The translations under genes were made by a program, and so were the position numbers. A stretch of 34,900 nucleotides of DNA from an uncultured Collinsella sp. Its GTDB lineage: Bacteria > Actinomycetota > Coriobacteriia > Coriobacteriales > Coriobacteriaceae. Location: assembly GCA_902479135.1 (NCBI GenBank), contig CABSNU010000023.1, positions 1 through 34,900 of the forward strand, in the 5' to 3' direction. Shown piece by piece: positions 8,328 to 16,413 of this stretch. The notes beneath the pieces were generated by a model, which saw only the letters and a list, made by a program, of their open reading frames with translations, did not search any database and was not told the DNA's origin. Position 1 is the stretch's first letter; each line of letters opens with the position of its first letter.

Positions 8328-9368
8328 TTAGATAAAGCGTTCCAGGCAAGCCTTGAGACCGCGGGTCGAAAGATAGAACAGCGTGGCGTCTGCCATCGAA
8401 ACGCCCGAGGTCGCCGCAACGAGCTTATGGGCAACACGGCAAACGGCGCCCTTAGCAGGCATATCCGCCCACTCCGTTCCCAAAAACGTCGTGAAATCCA
8501 TATTGACGCGACCGGCCACGCGACGGAAACCATCGGCATCCAAGCGCGCCAAATCAAACACGATAAGGTCCAAGAACCAGGTAATCAGCTCTCCGGGGCA
8601 CAGGTCCAAAAGGCCGTAGGCCGCCCAGTCTTCCATAACTTCCTCGAGCATCCTCATGTGTGCGTCGAGCTTTTTGGCGCGTGCCTCGGCACTGTTGAAC
8701 TCGTGCGTCGCCGATTCGCTCTCCATCACGTAGTGGTAGAACCTGACCGGCATGACGACGGTCTTTGAGGCCAGCGCGTAAGCTGCAAACTGGAACACAA
8801 CGTCCTCGCCCAAGGCCAAGCCGGGGGCAAAACGTATGCCCTCGCGATTGAGCAGCTCGCGCGAAAAAGCCGCGCGGCACGCATAGGGCTGTGCGTTTGC
8901 GTGGAACAGCAACTGGGGATCACGGGCGCCAAAAGTGCCCGCCTTGGGGCTCATGAGTTGCTGGACCCGCTTGGGCGCGGCGTCGGACGGCTCGCAAACG
9001 CCGCCAAAAACGGCGACCTCAGCATCTGCAGACTCCATGGCATGCAGCACGCACTCGACCGTCTGGGCGTCGATGTAATCGTCGGCGTCCACAAAAAAGA
9101 CGGTCTCGCCCTCGGCGGCATCGATACCGGCATTTCGAGCGCACGAGACACCAGCGTTTTCCTGGTCAATCACCAGCACACGGTCATCGGCCTGCGCAAT
9201 TTGACGCAAGACGCCCAGCGAATCGTCAACCGAACCGTCGTTGACACAGACAACCTGAATCGAGCGCTCAGACTGTGCCAGCAGCGAGTCGAGGCATCTC
9301 TGAATGGAGCGCGCGGAGTTGTATACGGGAACGACAATAGTCGCTTTGGGAATCGAGGCCTCTCCCAT
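8328..9368 (-). CDS. GT2 glycosyltransferase (type B, first copy)
   Basis: 346-residue GT2 glycosyltransferase. Motifs: ATIVVPVYNSARSIQRCLDS, CVNDGSVDDS, NAGVSCARNAGI and FFVDADDYI in the GT-A domain. The C-terminal half has PYACRAAFSRELLNREGI and ALGEDVVFQFAAYALASKT, matching the layout of the 6055-7122 product. The ATG at 9368 has GGGGGTAGG upstream and lies six bases after the stop of the 9375-10478 gene, so the two are probably coupled. A 74-base gap separates it from the next gene (7135-8253), the largest gap in the glycosyltransferase run. It is a soluble enzyme that probably works on lipid-linked glycan at the membrane inner face. Confidence 0.9.
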   Translation of the reverse strand: MGEASIPKATIVVPVYNSARSIQRCLDSLLAQSERSIQVVCVNDGSVDDSLGVLRQIAQADDRVLVIDQENAGVSCARNAGIDAAEGETVFFVDADDYIDAQTVECVLHAMESADAEVAVFGGVCEPSDAAPKRVQQLMSPKAGTFGARDPQLLFHANAQPYACRAAFSRELLNREGIRFAPGLALGEDVVFQFAAYALASKTVVMPVRFYHYVMESESATHEFNSAEARAKKLDAHMRMLEEVMEDWAAYGLLDLCPGELITWFLDLIVFDLARLDADGFRRVAGRVNMDFTTFLGTEWADMPAKGAVCRVAHKLVAATSGVSMADATLFYLSTRGLKACLERFI

Positions 9369-9374
9369 ACCGAC

Positions 9375-10478
9375 CTACCCCCTCAGCGATTCGATGAGGA
9401 AGGCGGCGACCACACCAGGGCCTCCAACCGAGGCGTAATACTTAGCGCGCCCCAAGGCACCATCCGTTGCAAAGTGCGGATGCTCGTCAACCCAGCCCTC
9501 TGGATCTTTGAGGATGGCAGCGAGATTCGCGCGCTTCCACGGCTTAAGATCGTCCAGCGAAAACTCCCCGGCGTCCAAGGCCGCTTGGAATTCCTTGGCC
9601 ATCTGCACCAGGAACTCCTTATAGAACTTGGGTGCCAAGCGCACATAGTTCCACATATACGAATCGTATTTAATGAGCTGATTGAACTTGAGCATGCGGG
9701 CGACGTCATCGCTTGCGTGATCGCGAGCATAATCTTCTCGGATCCAGCGCTCGATTTCGGCATACTCGGTATTGACGCAAAAGACCTTAGCCGAAGAATT
9801 GACCGAGGAGTTCTCGTTGTCCTGACGATACGAAAGCACGGCATCGTGCAGGTAAACGGCCTTGTCTGCGCATGCGATCGCCTTAAAGGCAAACGACGTG
9901 TCCTGAAAGGATGCTCCCGGAGTCGGCAGGAACTTGATGCCGTTGCGCTCAAGAAAATCACGGCGGTACACGGCCGACCAAATCGACGGCTTTTGCTTAA
10001 AGAACTGCGTCGTGTCGCTCGGATGCACCGGCTTGTCACAGTCCCTTGCCTTAAACATCTCGTGCAGCGAGCGGCGCTCCTCGGGCTTAGACCAGTAGAA
10101 GTCAAAATTTGCCTTCGCAAAGTCGGTATTGAAGCGCTCGGCAGCTGCCACGAGCTTCTCCAGCGCATCGGGCGCCATAAAGTCATCGGACTCCAGAATG
10201 CCCACGTACTTGCCGCGCGCCATCTCAAGCCCGCGGTTCATGGAGTCGCCGTAACCGCTATTGGCCTTGTCGATCATCTTCACGCGCGCGTCGCGCTCCA
10301 TGTACTCGCGGATAATCGCCGGCGAGTTGTCGGTAGAGCCGTCGTTGATGCAGATGATTTCGATGTCCTCGAGCGTCTGCGCCACGGCGGAATCGAGGCA
10401 CTCGCGCAGATAGCGCTCAACGTTGTAGATGGGAACAAGCAGCGACAGGACAGGGCCGCCAGGGGAATTAGTAGACAA
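9375..10478 (-). CDS. GT2 glycosyltransferase (type A, first copy), TTG start
   Basis: 367-residue GT2 glycosyltransferase and the first gene of the minus-strand glycan run. The start is TTG at 10476-10478 with AGGAG five bases upstream. Motifs: LSLLVPIYNVERYLRECLD, IICINDGSTDNSPAI, NSGYGDSMNRGLEMARG, ILESDDF. It shares KPSIWSAVYRRDFL, FLPTPGASFQDTSF and SYRQDNENSSVNS with the 7135-8253 product. There is no signal peptide or membrane segment. The order in the direction of transcription is type A, B, A, B and then the large two-domain enzyme, suggesting duplication of a two-gene unit. The promoter should lie upstream in 10479-10560. Confidence 0.92.
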   Translation of the reverse strand: MSTNSPGGPVLSLLVPIYNVERYLRECLDSAVAQTLEDIEIICINDGSTDNSPAIIREYMERDARVKMIDKANSGYGDSMNRGLEMARGKYVGILESDDFMAPDALEKLVAAAERFNTDFAKANFDFYWSKPEERRSLHEMFKARDCDKPVHPSDTTQFFKQKPSIWSAVYRRDFLERNGIKFLPTPGASFQDTSFAFKAIACADKAVYLHDAVLSYRQDNENSSVNSSAKVFCVNTEYAEIERWIREDYARDHASDDVARMLKFNQLIKYDSYMWNYVRLAPKFYKEFLVQMAKEFQAALDAGEFSLDDLKPWKRANLAAILKDPEGWVDEHPHFATDGALGRAKYYASVGGPGVVAAFLIESLRG

Positions 10479-10790
10479 ATGTGCTCCTTAGGAAATACCT
10501 GCCGTTAATGGTATCAAAGGGTCGTCCCGCCCGCGGGCGTTTATATAATCTATGGAGCCCGCAGAGGCAAACCGATACGAAAGGACGTCATGCAGCACAA
10601 AGCCGCACACAACATAGTCATCGAAGCGCTGCGCTTAATCGCGGTCGCCACGCCCATGGCAGGTTCCTGCGTTTTATTCAAACCTTGCCAACATGGCGCA
10701 GCGACCCTTTACAATAGGTGCCGTCCAAACGACGCATTCGATAGCTTCCGTGCGGCGCTCGCCCGCCACGCGTGAAAGGATATATCCCCC
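10479..10790. promoter_or_regulatory. Divergent promoter region between two glycosyltransferase genes
   Basis: This 312-bp gap separates a minus-strand and a plus-strand glycosyltransferase. On the plus strand a good -10 hexamer TATAAT sits at 10544-10549 with no clear -35, and a second candidate pair is TTGCCA (10685-10690) with TACAAT (10710-10715), though its 19-base spacer is long. A 61-codon frame at 10590-10775 has AAAGGA before its ATG and ends in the ribosome binding site of the next gene. Its product has no recognisable features, so I treat it as a possible leader, not as a gene. Confidence 0.35.
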
Positions 10791-11810
10791 ATGACTTCCA
10801 CCCTTCCCGCTCCCATCGACAAGCTTGCCATCGTCGTCGTCACCTATAAGCGCCAGGAGCTTCTGGCCAACCTGTTCGACTCCATGACCGAGCTCACGGC
10901 AACGCCTTGGCGTATCGTGATCGTCGACAACGAGAATTCACGCGAGACCGAGGCCATGTGCGCCGCATTCAACGAGCGCCTCGCCAACCTGTGGGGCATC
11001 GACGCCGATCAGCCCGATGCAAAGGGCGGCACCGACCGCGTCATCTACGCCCCGCAGCTCGAAAACGGCGGCGGCGCGGGTGGCTTCTCCGCCGGCACCA
11101 AGTGCGCCTACGACCTGGGCGCCCAGTGGTTTTGGGTGATGGACGACGACGTACTCGTCATCCCCGAGGGCATTGAGCGCCTGGCCAAGTGGGCGGACCG
11201 CTACGACGTCATCCAGGGTTCGCGCCTGGACTTTGACGGTGGCGCCTTCTTTTGGCAGTACCAGCTTATCCTTTCGCTTGGTATCCCCAACCCCATCGCT
11301 AAGTGGGACCTGGGCCCCGAGGGCTACCGCGCCATGAACCAGCTGTGCTTTGAAGGCGGCCTGTTCTCGCGCCGCGTTGTCGACAAGATCGGCCTGCCCG
11401 ATGCGCGCTTTTTCATCTACGGCGACGATGCCTGCTACGGCTATGTTGCCAGCCAGCACTTCCCCGCCGCCGTGGTTGCCGACGTGGTGCTCAAGCGTGC
11501 CCGCGCCGTCTCTAACTGGGATATCGCCGGCAAACGCCAGCTCAACTCAACGAGCGACACCAACCGCTACTACATCATGCGCAATCGCGGCTTTTTGGCC
11601 CGTTACATGCAGATTTACGGCGACTACCACCCCATCTTGTTCCGCTTGGGCAACGCCGCGACCTTCTGCAAGGAGTTCATTCGTCTGGCAGCGGTCGACA
11701 AGTGCTTTAAGACCGGCATCCCGGCGCTGCGCCGTGGCATGAAAGATGCCCGCAAGATTATCAAGGACCCCGACTGGAAGCCCATGCCGCCCATGAAGGA
11801 CGCAGAGTAG
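10791..11810 (+). CDS. GlfT-like GT2 glycosyltransferase
   Basis: 339-residue glycosyltransferase of family GT2. Motifs: LAIVVVTYKRQELLANLFDS at the N terminus, LENGGGAGGFSAG near residue 90-102, and FWVMDDDVLV with the metal-binding DDD. The GGAGGF element before a DDD motif is typical of the galactofuranosyltransferase/rhamnosyltransferase branch (GlfT-like), so the enzyme may add galactofuranose or a related sugar; this is family reasoning, not proof. AAAGG lies about ten bases before the ATG at 10791. It is transcribed away from the five-gene glycosyltransferase run and converges with the gene at 11838-13634, only 27 bases away. It is longer on the acceptor side than a minimal GT-A domain, with an Arg/Lys-rich C terminus. 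Confidence 0.88.
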   Translation: MTSTLPAPIDKLAIVVVTYKRQELLANLFDSMTELTATPWRIVIVDNENSRETEAMCAAFNERLANLWGIDADQPDAKGGTDRVIYAPQLENGGGAGGFSAGTKCAYDLGAQWFWVMDDDVLVIPEGIERLAKWADRYDVIQGSRLDFDGGAFFWQYQLILSLGIPNPIAKWDLGPEGYRAMNQLCFEGGLFSRRVVDKIGLPDARFFIYGDDACYGYVASQHFPAAVVADVVLKRARAVSNWDIAGKRQLNSTSDTNRYYIMRNRGFLARYMQIYGDYHPILFRLGNAATFCKEFIRLAAVDKCFKTGIPALRRGMKDARKIIKDPDWKPMPPMKDAE

Positions 11811-11837
11811 CGGGCACACTTACAGTATCGCCTGCCC

Positions 11838-13634
11838 CTACAGCCGCTGGCACACCGCTGCCACATGCTGCCCGTCAAAACCGAATCCCCAGCGCATACG
11901 GCCCACACCGGGTCGCGGCACGCGAATCTTGTCGATGCCGTCGCGCTCTATGTCGAGCAGCGCCTGAACGGCCAGCAGCTCCAGGCCCAGCGCATCCACA
12001 CCGGGGTCATACATCAAGTTGATTGTTATCAGTGGACGCTCTTCGAGCATGCCGATCGTGTCAGCCACGTCAAACACAGAGCCCGTAGGAAAAACCTGAA
12101 TGTCCCAGCGATTCGCGCCACGCTTTCGCCTCGAGGCAGGATTGGCATAGCCCGGCAAGCCAAAGCAGAGCCCCTGCAAGAGCAGGTGATATGGCAGCTG
12201 CGCATCTGGGTTGTTCGCACCGATTCCCGCATCTCCCAGGATGCGGTCTAACGCCCGCTTCACCGCATCCTCGTCCCCACGGCACAACCCGTCTCGAAAC
12301 GCATCGACGTCTCGAACGTCCTCGGCAGCACGCTCAAACCAATCAATAATCACCAGACGAAAGGTCTGGCGAAGCTCGTTATTGGGCAACCGCAGAGCAC
12401 GGGAGCAACTGTCATGCTCCGGTTCCTCAGTCATATCAGTCGTCAGGAAACCGGACAGATACAGCGCCGTCCACAAACCATCATCAGACGAGGTCTCTGG
12501 CCCCGTAGCACCCAAACAAACCGTGACCTCAACGCATCCATGGGCCTCGAGCAAATCGAACAGAGCCGAAAGGCGATCAAGATTCCAGTCACAAACTACT
12601 CTACTTAGGCAATCGGCATACCCATACAGATCGGCTCGCACAGGCGCCGTGCAGCCTCGGTCCAGAAAACCGATCACACGCGCCGGACTCGAGCAATAGG
12701 CCCTGCCAAACCGATATCCCTCGAGCCATTCACGCGCATCATCAAGGTGTTCCTCGCGTCCAGCATGATTCAGCAGGGCCTCGACCTCAGCATCCGAAAA
12801 GCCGAACCAACGGTCGCACCATGTCGAAAGGGGCGTCGAAAGACAATACGAGCAACCGCGCAAAGAAAGCGCCGCTTCGGCAGGACCGGGACGCTCCCCC
12901 ATCAGACACGTCAACCGTAGCGAATGGCCCGCGGTGGCAATGGCGTCGAACAGCGCACGATCGAATAGCTCTACCGAATCGGCACCAGAAGCGTCCCTCG
13001 CGCTCGCACGGCCCAGCCACGCCGCGTCGTACCCATCAACGAGCAATACAACCTGCTCATCGCAGGCCATCTCCAGTAGCTCAATGAGCAGACCAAGCAC
13101 CGAGTCAACCTCGGCCTCGCTCGCCACACCACGCGCAACGCGTTCGATGTGACGTACCTTGTCTCGAGCTAAATCCGGAGCTTCCAAGAGTGGCATCAAG
13201 CGAGCGCATTCGCCCGAAAGAGCATCACGCACGACGTCGGCAACAGCGGTGCCACGCCTCGCAACGCCAGAAAAGTCCAGCGATATCACTGGATAGCAGG
13301 CGTACTCGTCCCGATAGCGCCCGCCGTCCGCATCCCAAATCTGAGTTTCGGCAAACAAGCTCCGGCAAGCATGACCAACCACGGGACGCTCCAGAAAAGC
13401 CTTGAGCATCGACAAGTTCATGCTCTTGCCAAAACCCTCGGGTCGGCAGCACACCATAACGGACGCATCGCAATCCAGCATATCGGCAATAAACATGGTC
13501 TTGTCGACCAGCGTGCAGCAACCAAGAGCCTCCGCATAGTCGTACATGCCGATGGGCAAAACCACATCGTCGGTACAGCCGATTAGACGCACGCCAAAGC
13601 CGGCAGCACAACCATTATTTGCCTGTTCAGACAT
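11838..13634 (-). CDS. AAA-ATPase-like / PD-(D/E)XK-type protein with eroded active sites
   Basis: 598-residue protein of the large family that pairs an AAA-ATPase-like domain with a C-terminal PD-(D/E)XK nuclease domain. The P-loop CRPEGFGKS is at residues 63-71, where the family usually has RPRRFGKS. The Walker-B position reads VVLLVDGYD (195-203), while the family usually has LIDEYD, so the catalytic Glu is Gly. At the C terminus the expected D...ExK nuclease core appears as RWDIQVFPTG followed by LITINLMYD, without the ExK pair. The ATG at 13634 has AAGGGG upstream; an upstream in-frame start at 13709 is possible. Many relatives are present in gut bacteria with unknown roles. It is monocistronic and converges with the glycosyltransferase at 10791-11810. 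Confidence 0.8.
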   Translation of the reverse strand: MSEQANNGCAAGFGVRLIGCTDDVVLPIGMYDYAEALGCCTLVDKTMFIADMLDCDASVMVCCRPEGFGKSMNLSMLKAFLERPVVGHACRSLFAETQIWDADGGRYRDEYACYPVISLDFSGVARRGTAVADVVRDALSGECARLMPLLEAPDLARDKVRHIERVARGVASEAEVDSVLGLLIELLEMACDEQVVLLVDGYDAAWLGRASARDASGADSVELFDRALFDAIATAGHSLRLTCLMGERPGPAEAALSLRGCSYCLSTPLSTWCDRWFGFSDAEVEALLNHAGREEHLDDAREWLEGYRFGRAYCSSPARVIGFLDRGCTAPVRADLYGYADCLSRVVCDWNLDRLSALFDLLEAHGCVEVTVCLGATGPETSSDDGLWTALYLSGFLTTDMTEEPEHDSCSRALRLPNNELRQTFRLVIIDWFERAAEDVRDVDAFRDGLCRGDEDAVKRALDRILGDAGIGANNPDAQLPYHLLLQGLCFGLPGYANPASRRKRGANRWDIQVFPTGSVFDVADTIGMLEERPLITINLMYDPGVDALGLELLAVQALLDIERDGIDKIRVPRPGVGRMRWGFGFDGQHVAAVCQRL

Positions 13635-13765
13635 CGCAACGTTCCCCTTAAATCGCAGCATGATGCCAATTGTAATGACCGCCTCGCACGTACTGATGTC
13701 GGTGCGCAATCAGATCGGGCAACGGTAGCAACATGGGGTGTGAGGGGGCATAACTAATCGTTGCA

Positions 13766-13801
13766 CAACAAAACAGGACCCGATGCATTCGCACCGGACC
13801 C
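13766..13801 (-). terminator. Terminator of the secreted lysozyme-like gene
   Basis: Read on the minus strand, an 11-bp stem with three G-U pairs and a GAAT loop (GGGTCCGGTGC / GCATCGGGTCC) is followed by TGTTTTGTTG. It lies about 35 bases after the stop codon at 13837, as expected for intrinsic termination of that gene. Confidence 0.65.
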
Positions 13802-13836
13802 CGTCCCGACTCTTTAGCTATCTGACAACCGAGAGG

Positions 13837-15618
13837 CTACTCCTCAGAACCGTCCTCACCAGCAGTCTTATTCTGCTGATCGAGCTTATGCTTGCCACTC
13901 ACAATAGACGTGGCACCCAGCGTGGCCAAGCTTGCACTGGCAAGGCTCGCCATCACAATCAGATCGCCCGTCTTGGGCATATTGCCGCCAGATGACTTGG
14001 TAGTTGTAGTCGTCGTGGTTGTAGTGGTCACCATTTTGGAGTCATTCTGCTCCTGGACCTGGTTGTCAGCACCGCTCTTGTCGTCGTCTTCGGACTGTTT
14101 CTTTTCGCCCCCGGCCTTGCTCTCGTCCTTCTTCTGAGCGGATTTGTCGTCCTTCTCCTCAGAGCTAGAACCCTTATCGGATTCGGTCTTCTCGGAAGCC
14201 TTGTCCTTGGAGTCGCCCTTTGCGGCTTCGGTCTTTTCCGCGGAAACCTGATCAGAGTTGTCCTTGTTCTGGGTCGAGCCGTTATTGACGCCAGCCATCA
14301 GCGAAGAGCCCAGCGTAGAACCAAGCTGCACGGAGAAAGAAGGCTTCTTGTCCGGCGAAGCAACGGGAGCGTCCGGCGCCTTATTCGAGTCGTCCTCGGA
14401 AGCATCGGAATCAGGGGTTGCGTTAGAGCCGGTGCCGTTGTTAGAGCCGGTGCCAACGGACGAATCGCTCGAGCCAGTGGAAGAGTCAGAGGAACCAGCG
14501 TCGGTCGAACCAGAGGCGGCGCTGTCCGTATTGCCGGCAGAGCTTGAAGACGAATCGCCCGCAGCAGAGCCGTTTGAATCGGAGCCGTTCGAGGTAGAGC
14601 CGTTGTTGGTAGTGCCACCAGCAGAGCCATCACCGCCAGCATCGGTCGAGGGCGCATCCGTCCTGTCATCATTGACATCGTCACTCGAGTCGTCATTCGA
14701 ATCAGGTGTCGGCGAGGGCGCCGGCGTGGGCTCGGGCTGCACGGGCGTCGCAGCGGCAGCGGCCTCGTCCTCGGCGATATAAACCAAGCAGTCCTTCAGC
14801 TCGTTGCGGTAGCGGTTCTTCCAGCCCTCATGATACTGGGGCTGGCTCGAATACTTGGTAGCGACGTTATTGACCACGCTATTAGAGAGCGCCGTCACAA
14901 ACTCGCGGTCGGACATATCGTTGGAGAGATTCGCCCAACGGAAGAAGTCCCTGCAGCCACCGGTGCCGCACATGTTGGTGATGCTCCACACCATGCCCTT
15001 GACGCAATCGGCGCGGCCCGAAATATCAATGCCCAAGCCGCTCTTGAGCCACGCCTCGGTCACCGCATAGTACGAGTTGTACGCATACGCATCCTGCAGA
15101 GCCGAAAACTCAGCAGGGTCGGTGTTATAAGCGCCCTGGAAGGCCTCCTGCGCAATACGGCCCAACTCGGTGAGCTGGCCGTTCTCGTACATGGCATTGC
15201 TCGTGTTGGAAATCTCGCTGCCGCGATCAATCGCATCCTTGAGCATGCTGTATTTTTCGGGGTTGTAGTTGTAGGCCTGCTTCATAAACGGAATGAGCGA
15301 CCATCGACGGTCGAACTGGTAATAACCCAGCGCGTTATAGCCGTCGCCATACGAAAAGCCCTGGTTATAGTTGCCATGGCTCTCGTACTTGGTAAAGTAC
15401 TTCATCTCGGGGGTCACGTTAACAAACGAAACGCCCTGGACCAACCTCAGCACGCCCGAGAAGGACTGCTGGGTGTAAAGACCCTTATCGATATCGGTGG
15501 CATCCGAGGCAACGCCCGGCGTGGGCTCCTCGGCAGCGGCGGGTGCCGGCGCGGAAACGGCGCCAAACGAAAGCGCCAGCGTCAGGCCCGCGACAATCGC
15601 AGAATGCTTGGGCTGCAT
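13837..15618 (-). CDS. Secreted lysozyme-like protein with Ser/Asp-rich stalk and MPKTG tail
   Basis: 593-residue exported protein. Residues 1 to about 29 form a signal peptide (basic start, hydrophobic core, APAAAE end). Residues 70-290 look lysozyme/transglycosylase-like: YFTKYESHGNYNQGF with a candidate catalytic Glu79, then YNALGYYQFDRRW. Next come a Pro-rich hinge (PEPTPAPSPTP), a long Ser/Asp/Gly/Asn-rich region, a Lys/Glu-rich charged region, and a run of ten Thr coded by mixed ACN codons. The end is a sorting-like signal: MPKTG at about 547-551, a hydrophobic segment, then a Lys/His tail that is unusually long and acidic. It is probably a cell-wall-attached peptidoglycan-acting protein. 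GGGAGG precedes the ATG. No sortase gene is in the window. Confidence 0.82.
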   Translation of the reverse strand: MQPKHSAIVAGLTLALSFGAVSAPAPAAAEEPTPGVASDATDIDKGLYTQQSFSGVLRLVQGVSFVNVTPEMKYFTKYESHGNYNQGFSYGDGYNALGYYQFDRRWSLIPFMKQAYNYNPEKYSMLKDAIDRGSEISNTSNAMYENGQLTELGRIAQEAFQGAYNTDPAEFSALQDAYAYNSYYAVTEAWLKSGLGIDISGRADCVKGMVWSITNMCGTGGCRDFFRWANLSNDMSDREFVTALSNSVVNNVATKYSSQPQYHEGWKNRYRNELKDCLVYIAEDEAAAAATPVQPEPTPAPSPTPDSNDDSSDDVNDDRTDAPSTDAGGDGSAGGTTNNGSTSNGSDSNGSAAGDSSSSSAGNTDSAASGSTDAGSSDSSTGSSDSSVGTGSNNGTGSNATPDSDASEDDSNKAPDAPVASPDKKPSFSVQLGSTLGSSLMAGVNNGSTQNKDNSDQVSAEKTEAAKGDSKDKASEKTESDKGSSSEEKDDKSAQKKDESKAGGEKKQSEDDDKSGADNQVQEQNDSKMVTTTTTTTTTTKSSGGNMPKTGDLIVMASLASASLATLGATSIVSGKHKLDQQNKTAGEDGSEE

Positions 15619-15688
15619 AAGATCCTCCCTGCATTGGTGTAGTTAAAGTGCAGTTTGCAAAGATAGAAATAAGTATTGCAGCTCGCCC

Positions 15689-15704
15689 GTTGTTGTACAA
15701 CAAC
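15689..15704. promoter_or_regulatory. Perfect 16-bp palindrome upstream of the surface protein
   Basis: GTTGTTGTACAACAAC is a perfect palindrome, 70 bp upstream of the ATG of the secreted protein and downstream of the rrf2 gene. It lies where the promoter of the secreted-protein gene should be (on the minus strand, TTGTAC with AATACT 17 bases on is a weak candidate pair), so it may be an operator. The rest of the 139-bp gap shows nothing else I can support. Confidence 0.4.
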
Positions 15705-15757
15705 CCCTCGGTAAACGGCAACAACCCTCCGCGAAATCTTAAGGAATTGCGCTCAAC

Positions 15758-16189
15758 CTACAGTTTGATGTCGAAGTTGACTTCGGGGACGGCAGCAAGG
15801 TCGGCCAACGTCACGCCGTCGACGTACTTTTCGATCACGTCGTCCAGACCGCGCCAGAATTTGACGGTCGAGCAAAGATCACTGCGGGCGCAGCTGTTGT
15901 CGATGCCATCGCACGCCACCGGAGCCGTGCTGCCCTCGACGGCGCGCAGGATGTCGCCGGCACGCACCTCGGCCGGGTCCTTGGCCATCATGTAGCCGCC
16001 GCCCTTGCCGCGCACGCTCTTAAGCAGGCCCGCCTTCATAAGCGGACGAACCAGCTGCTCCAGATACTTTTGCGAGATACGCTCGCGGTCGGCGACCTCG
16101 CGCAGGGCGATCTTGCCCTCGGCGTCACCAAGCGCTGCGATATAGATCATCAGTCGGAGGGCATAGCGGCCCTTAGAAGAAATGAGCAT
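15758..16189 (-). CDS. Rrf2-family regulator of the suf operon
   Basis: 143-residue DNA-binding regulator. The winged helix-turn-helix spans about residues 10-70 (LREVADRERISQKYLEQLV, then the wing GKGGGYMMAK). Three cysteines, Cys93, Cys100 and Cys106, match the cluster-binding position of IscR/Rrf2 proteins, so it probably senses Fe-S status through a bound cluster. The start is the ATG at 16189 with GGGAGG upstream; a longer reading adds 24 unlikely residues. It is divergent from sufC, and two 31-bp inverted repeats fill the region between them. Family knowledge says such regulators repress suf genes when clusters are plentiful and control themselves; here that is an inference. Confidence 0.93.
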   Translation of the reverse strand: MLISSKGRYALRLMIYIAALGDAEGKIALREVADRERISQKYLEQLVRPLMKAGLLKSVRGKGGGYMMAKDPAEVRAGDILRAVEGSTAPVACDGIDNSCARSDLCSTVKFWRGLDDVIEKYVDGVTLADLAAVPEVNFDIKL

Positions 16190-16209
16190 ACCTACCCTCC
16201 CATCGCATC

Positions 16210-16240
16210 TGGGACAACATAACCAGGTTTGTTTGTCCCA
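16210..16240. promoter_or_regulatory. Rrf2 box 1 (inverted repeat GGGACAA/TTGTCCC)
   Basis: 31-bp inverted repeat with outer arms TGGGACAA and TTGTCCCA and inner AACC/GGTT. It lies about 20 bases upstream of the rrf2 start codon, a position fit for autoregulation. It is followed by AATCTTAAG, which also follows box 3. Confidence 0.8.
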
Positions 16241-16253
16241 AATCTTAAGTAAG

Positions 16254-16284
16254 TGGGACAAACATAACAGGTTATTTTGTCCCA
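16254..16284. promoter_or_regulatory. Rrf2 box 2 (inverted repeat GGGACAA/TTGTCCC)
   Basis: A second 31-bp inverted repeat with the same outer arms as box 1, centred 44 bp away (about four helical turns), so two dimers could bind one DNA face. It lies upstream of the candidate suf promoter and may overlap a minus-strand promoter for rrf2 (TTCAAA with TGTTAT, 18 apart). Confidence 0.8.
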
Positions 16285-16321
16285 GAATTTGAAAAGTCGA
16301 GTGGATTAGTCGGGTTTTCCC

Positions 16322-16349
16322 TTGACTAAAGCCGAACCCATAGTAACTT
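16322..16349 (+). promoter_or_regulatory. Candidate suf operon promoter
   Basis: TTGACT (16322-16327) and TAACTT (16344-16349) are 16 bases apart, giving a transcript with about 57 bases before the sufC start. The -35 is good and the -10 is weak, which would suit a regulated promoter. Confidence 0.4.
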
Positions 16350-16413
16350 TATTCCGAGAAGATTCCTAGGGTTTCGTACACCCATGAGTACACCATATAC
16401 AGAGAGGGACAGC

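Noticed and set aside
8901..10508. 535-codon plus-strand frame opposite two glycosyltransferase genes
   Set aside because: It lies antisense to clear GT2 genes; its open state follows from their codon pattern and the product shows no family motif.
10590..10775. 61-codon frame with a fair ribosome binding site before the GlfT-like gene
   Set aside because: The product has no recognisable feature and the stop falls in the next gene's ribosome binding site; it could be a leader peptide, but support is too thin to call a gene.
14258..14782. Glu/Ser/Pro-rich plus-strand frame
   Set aside because: It is the mirror of the Ser/Asp-rich stalk of the secreted protein on the other strand.
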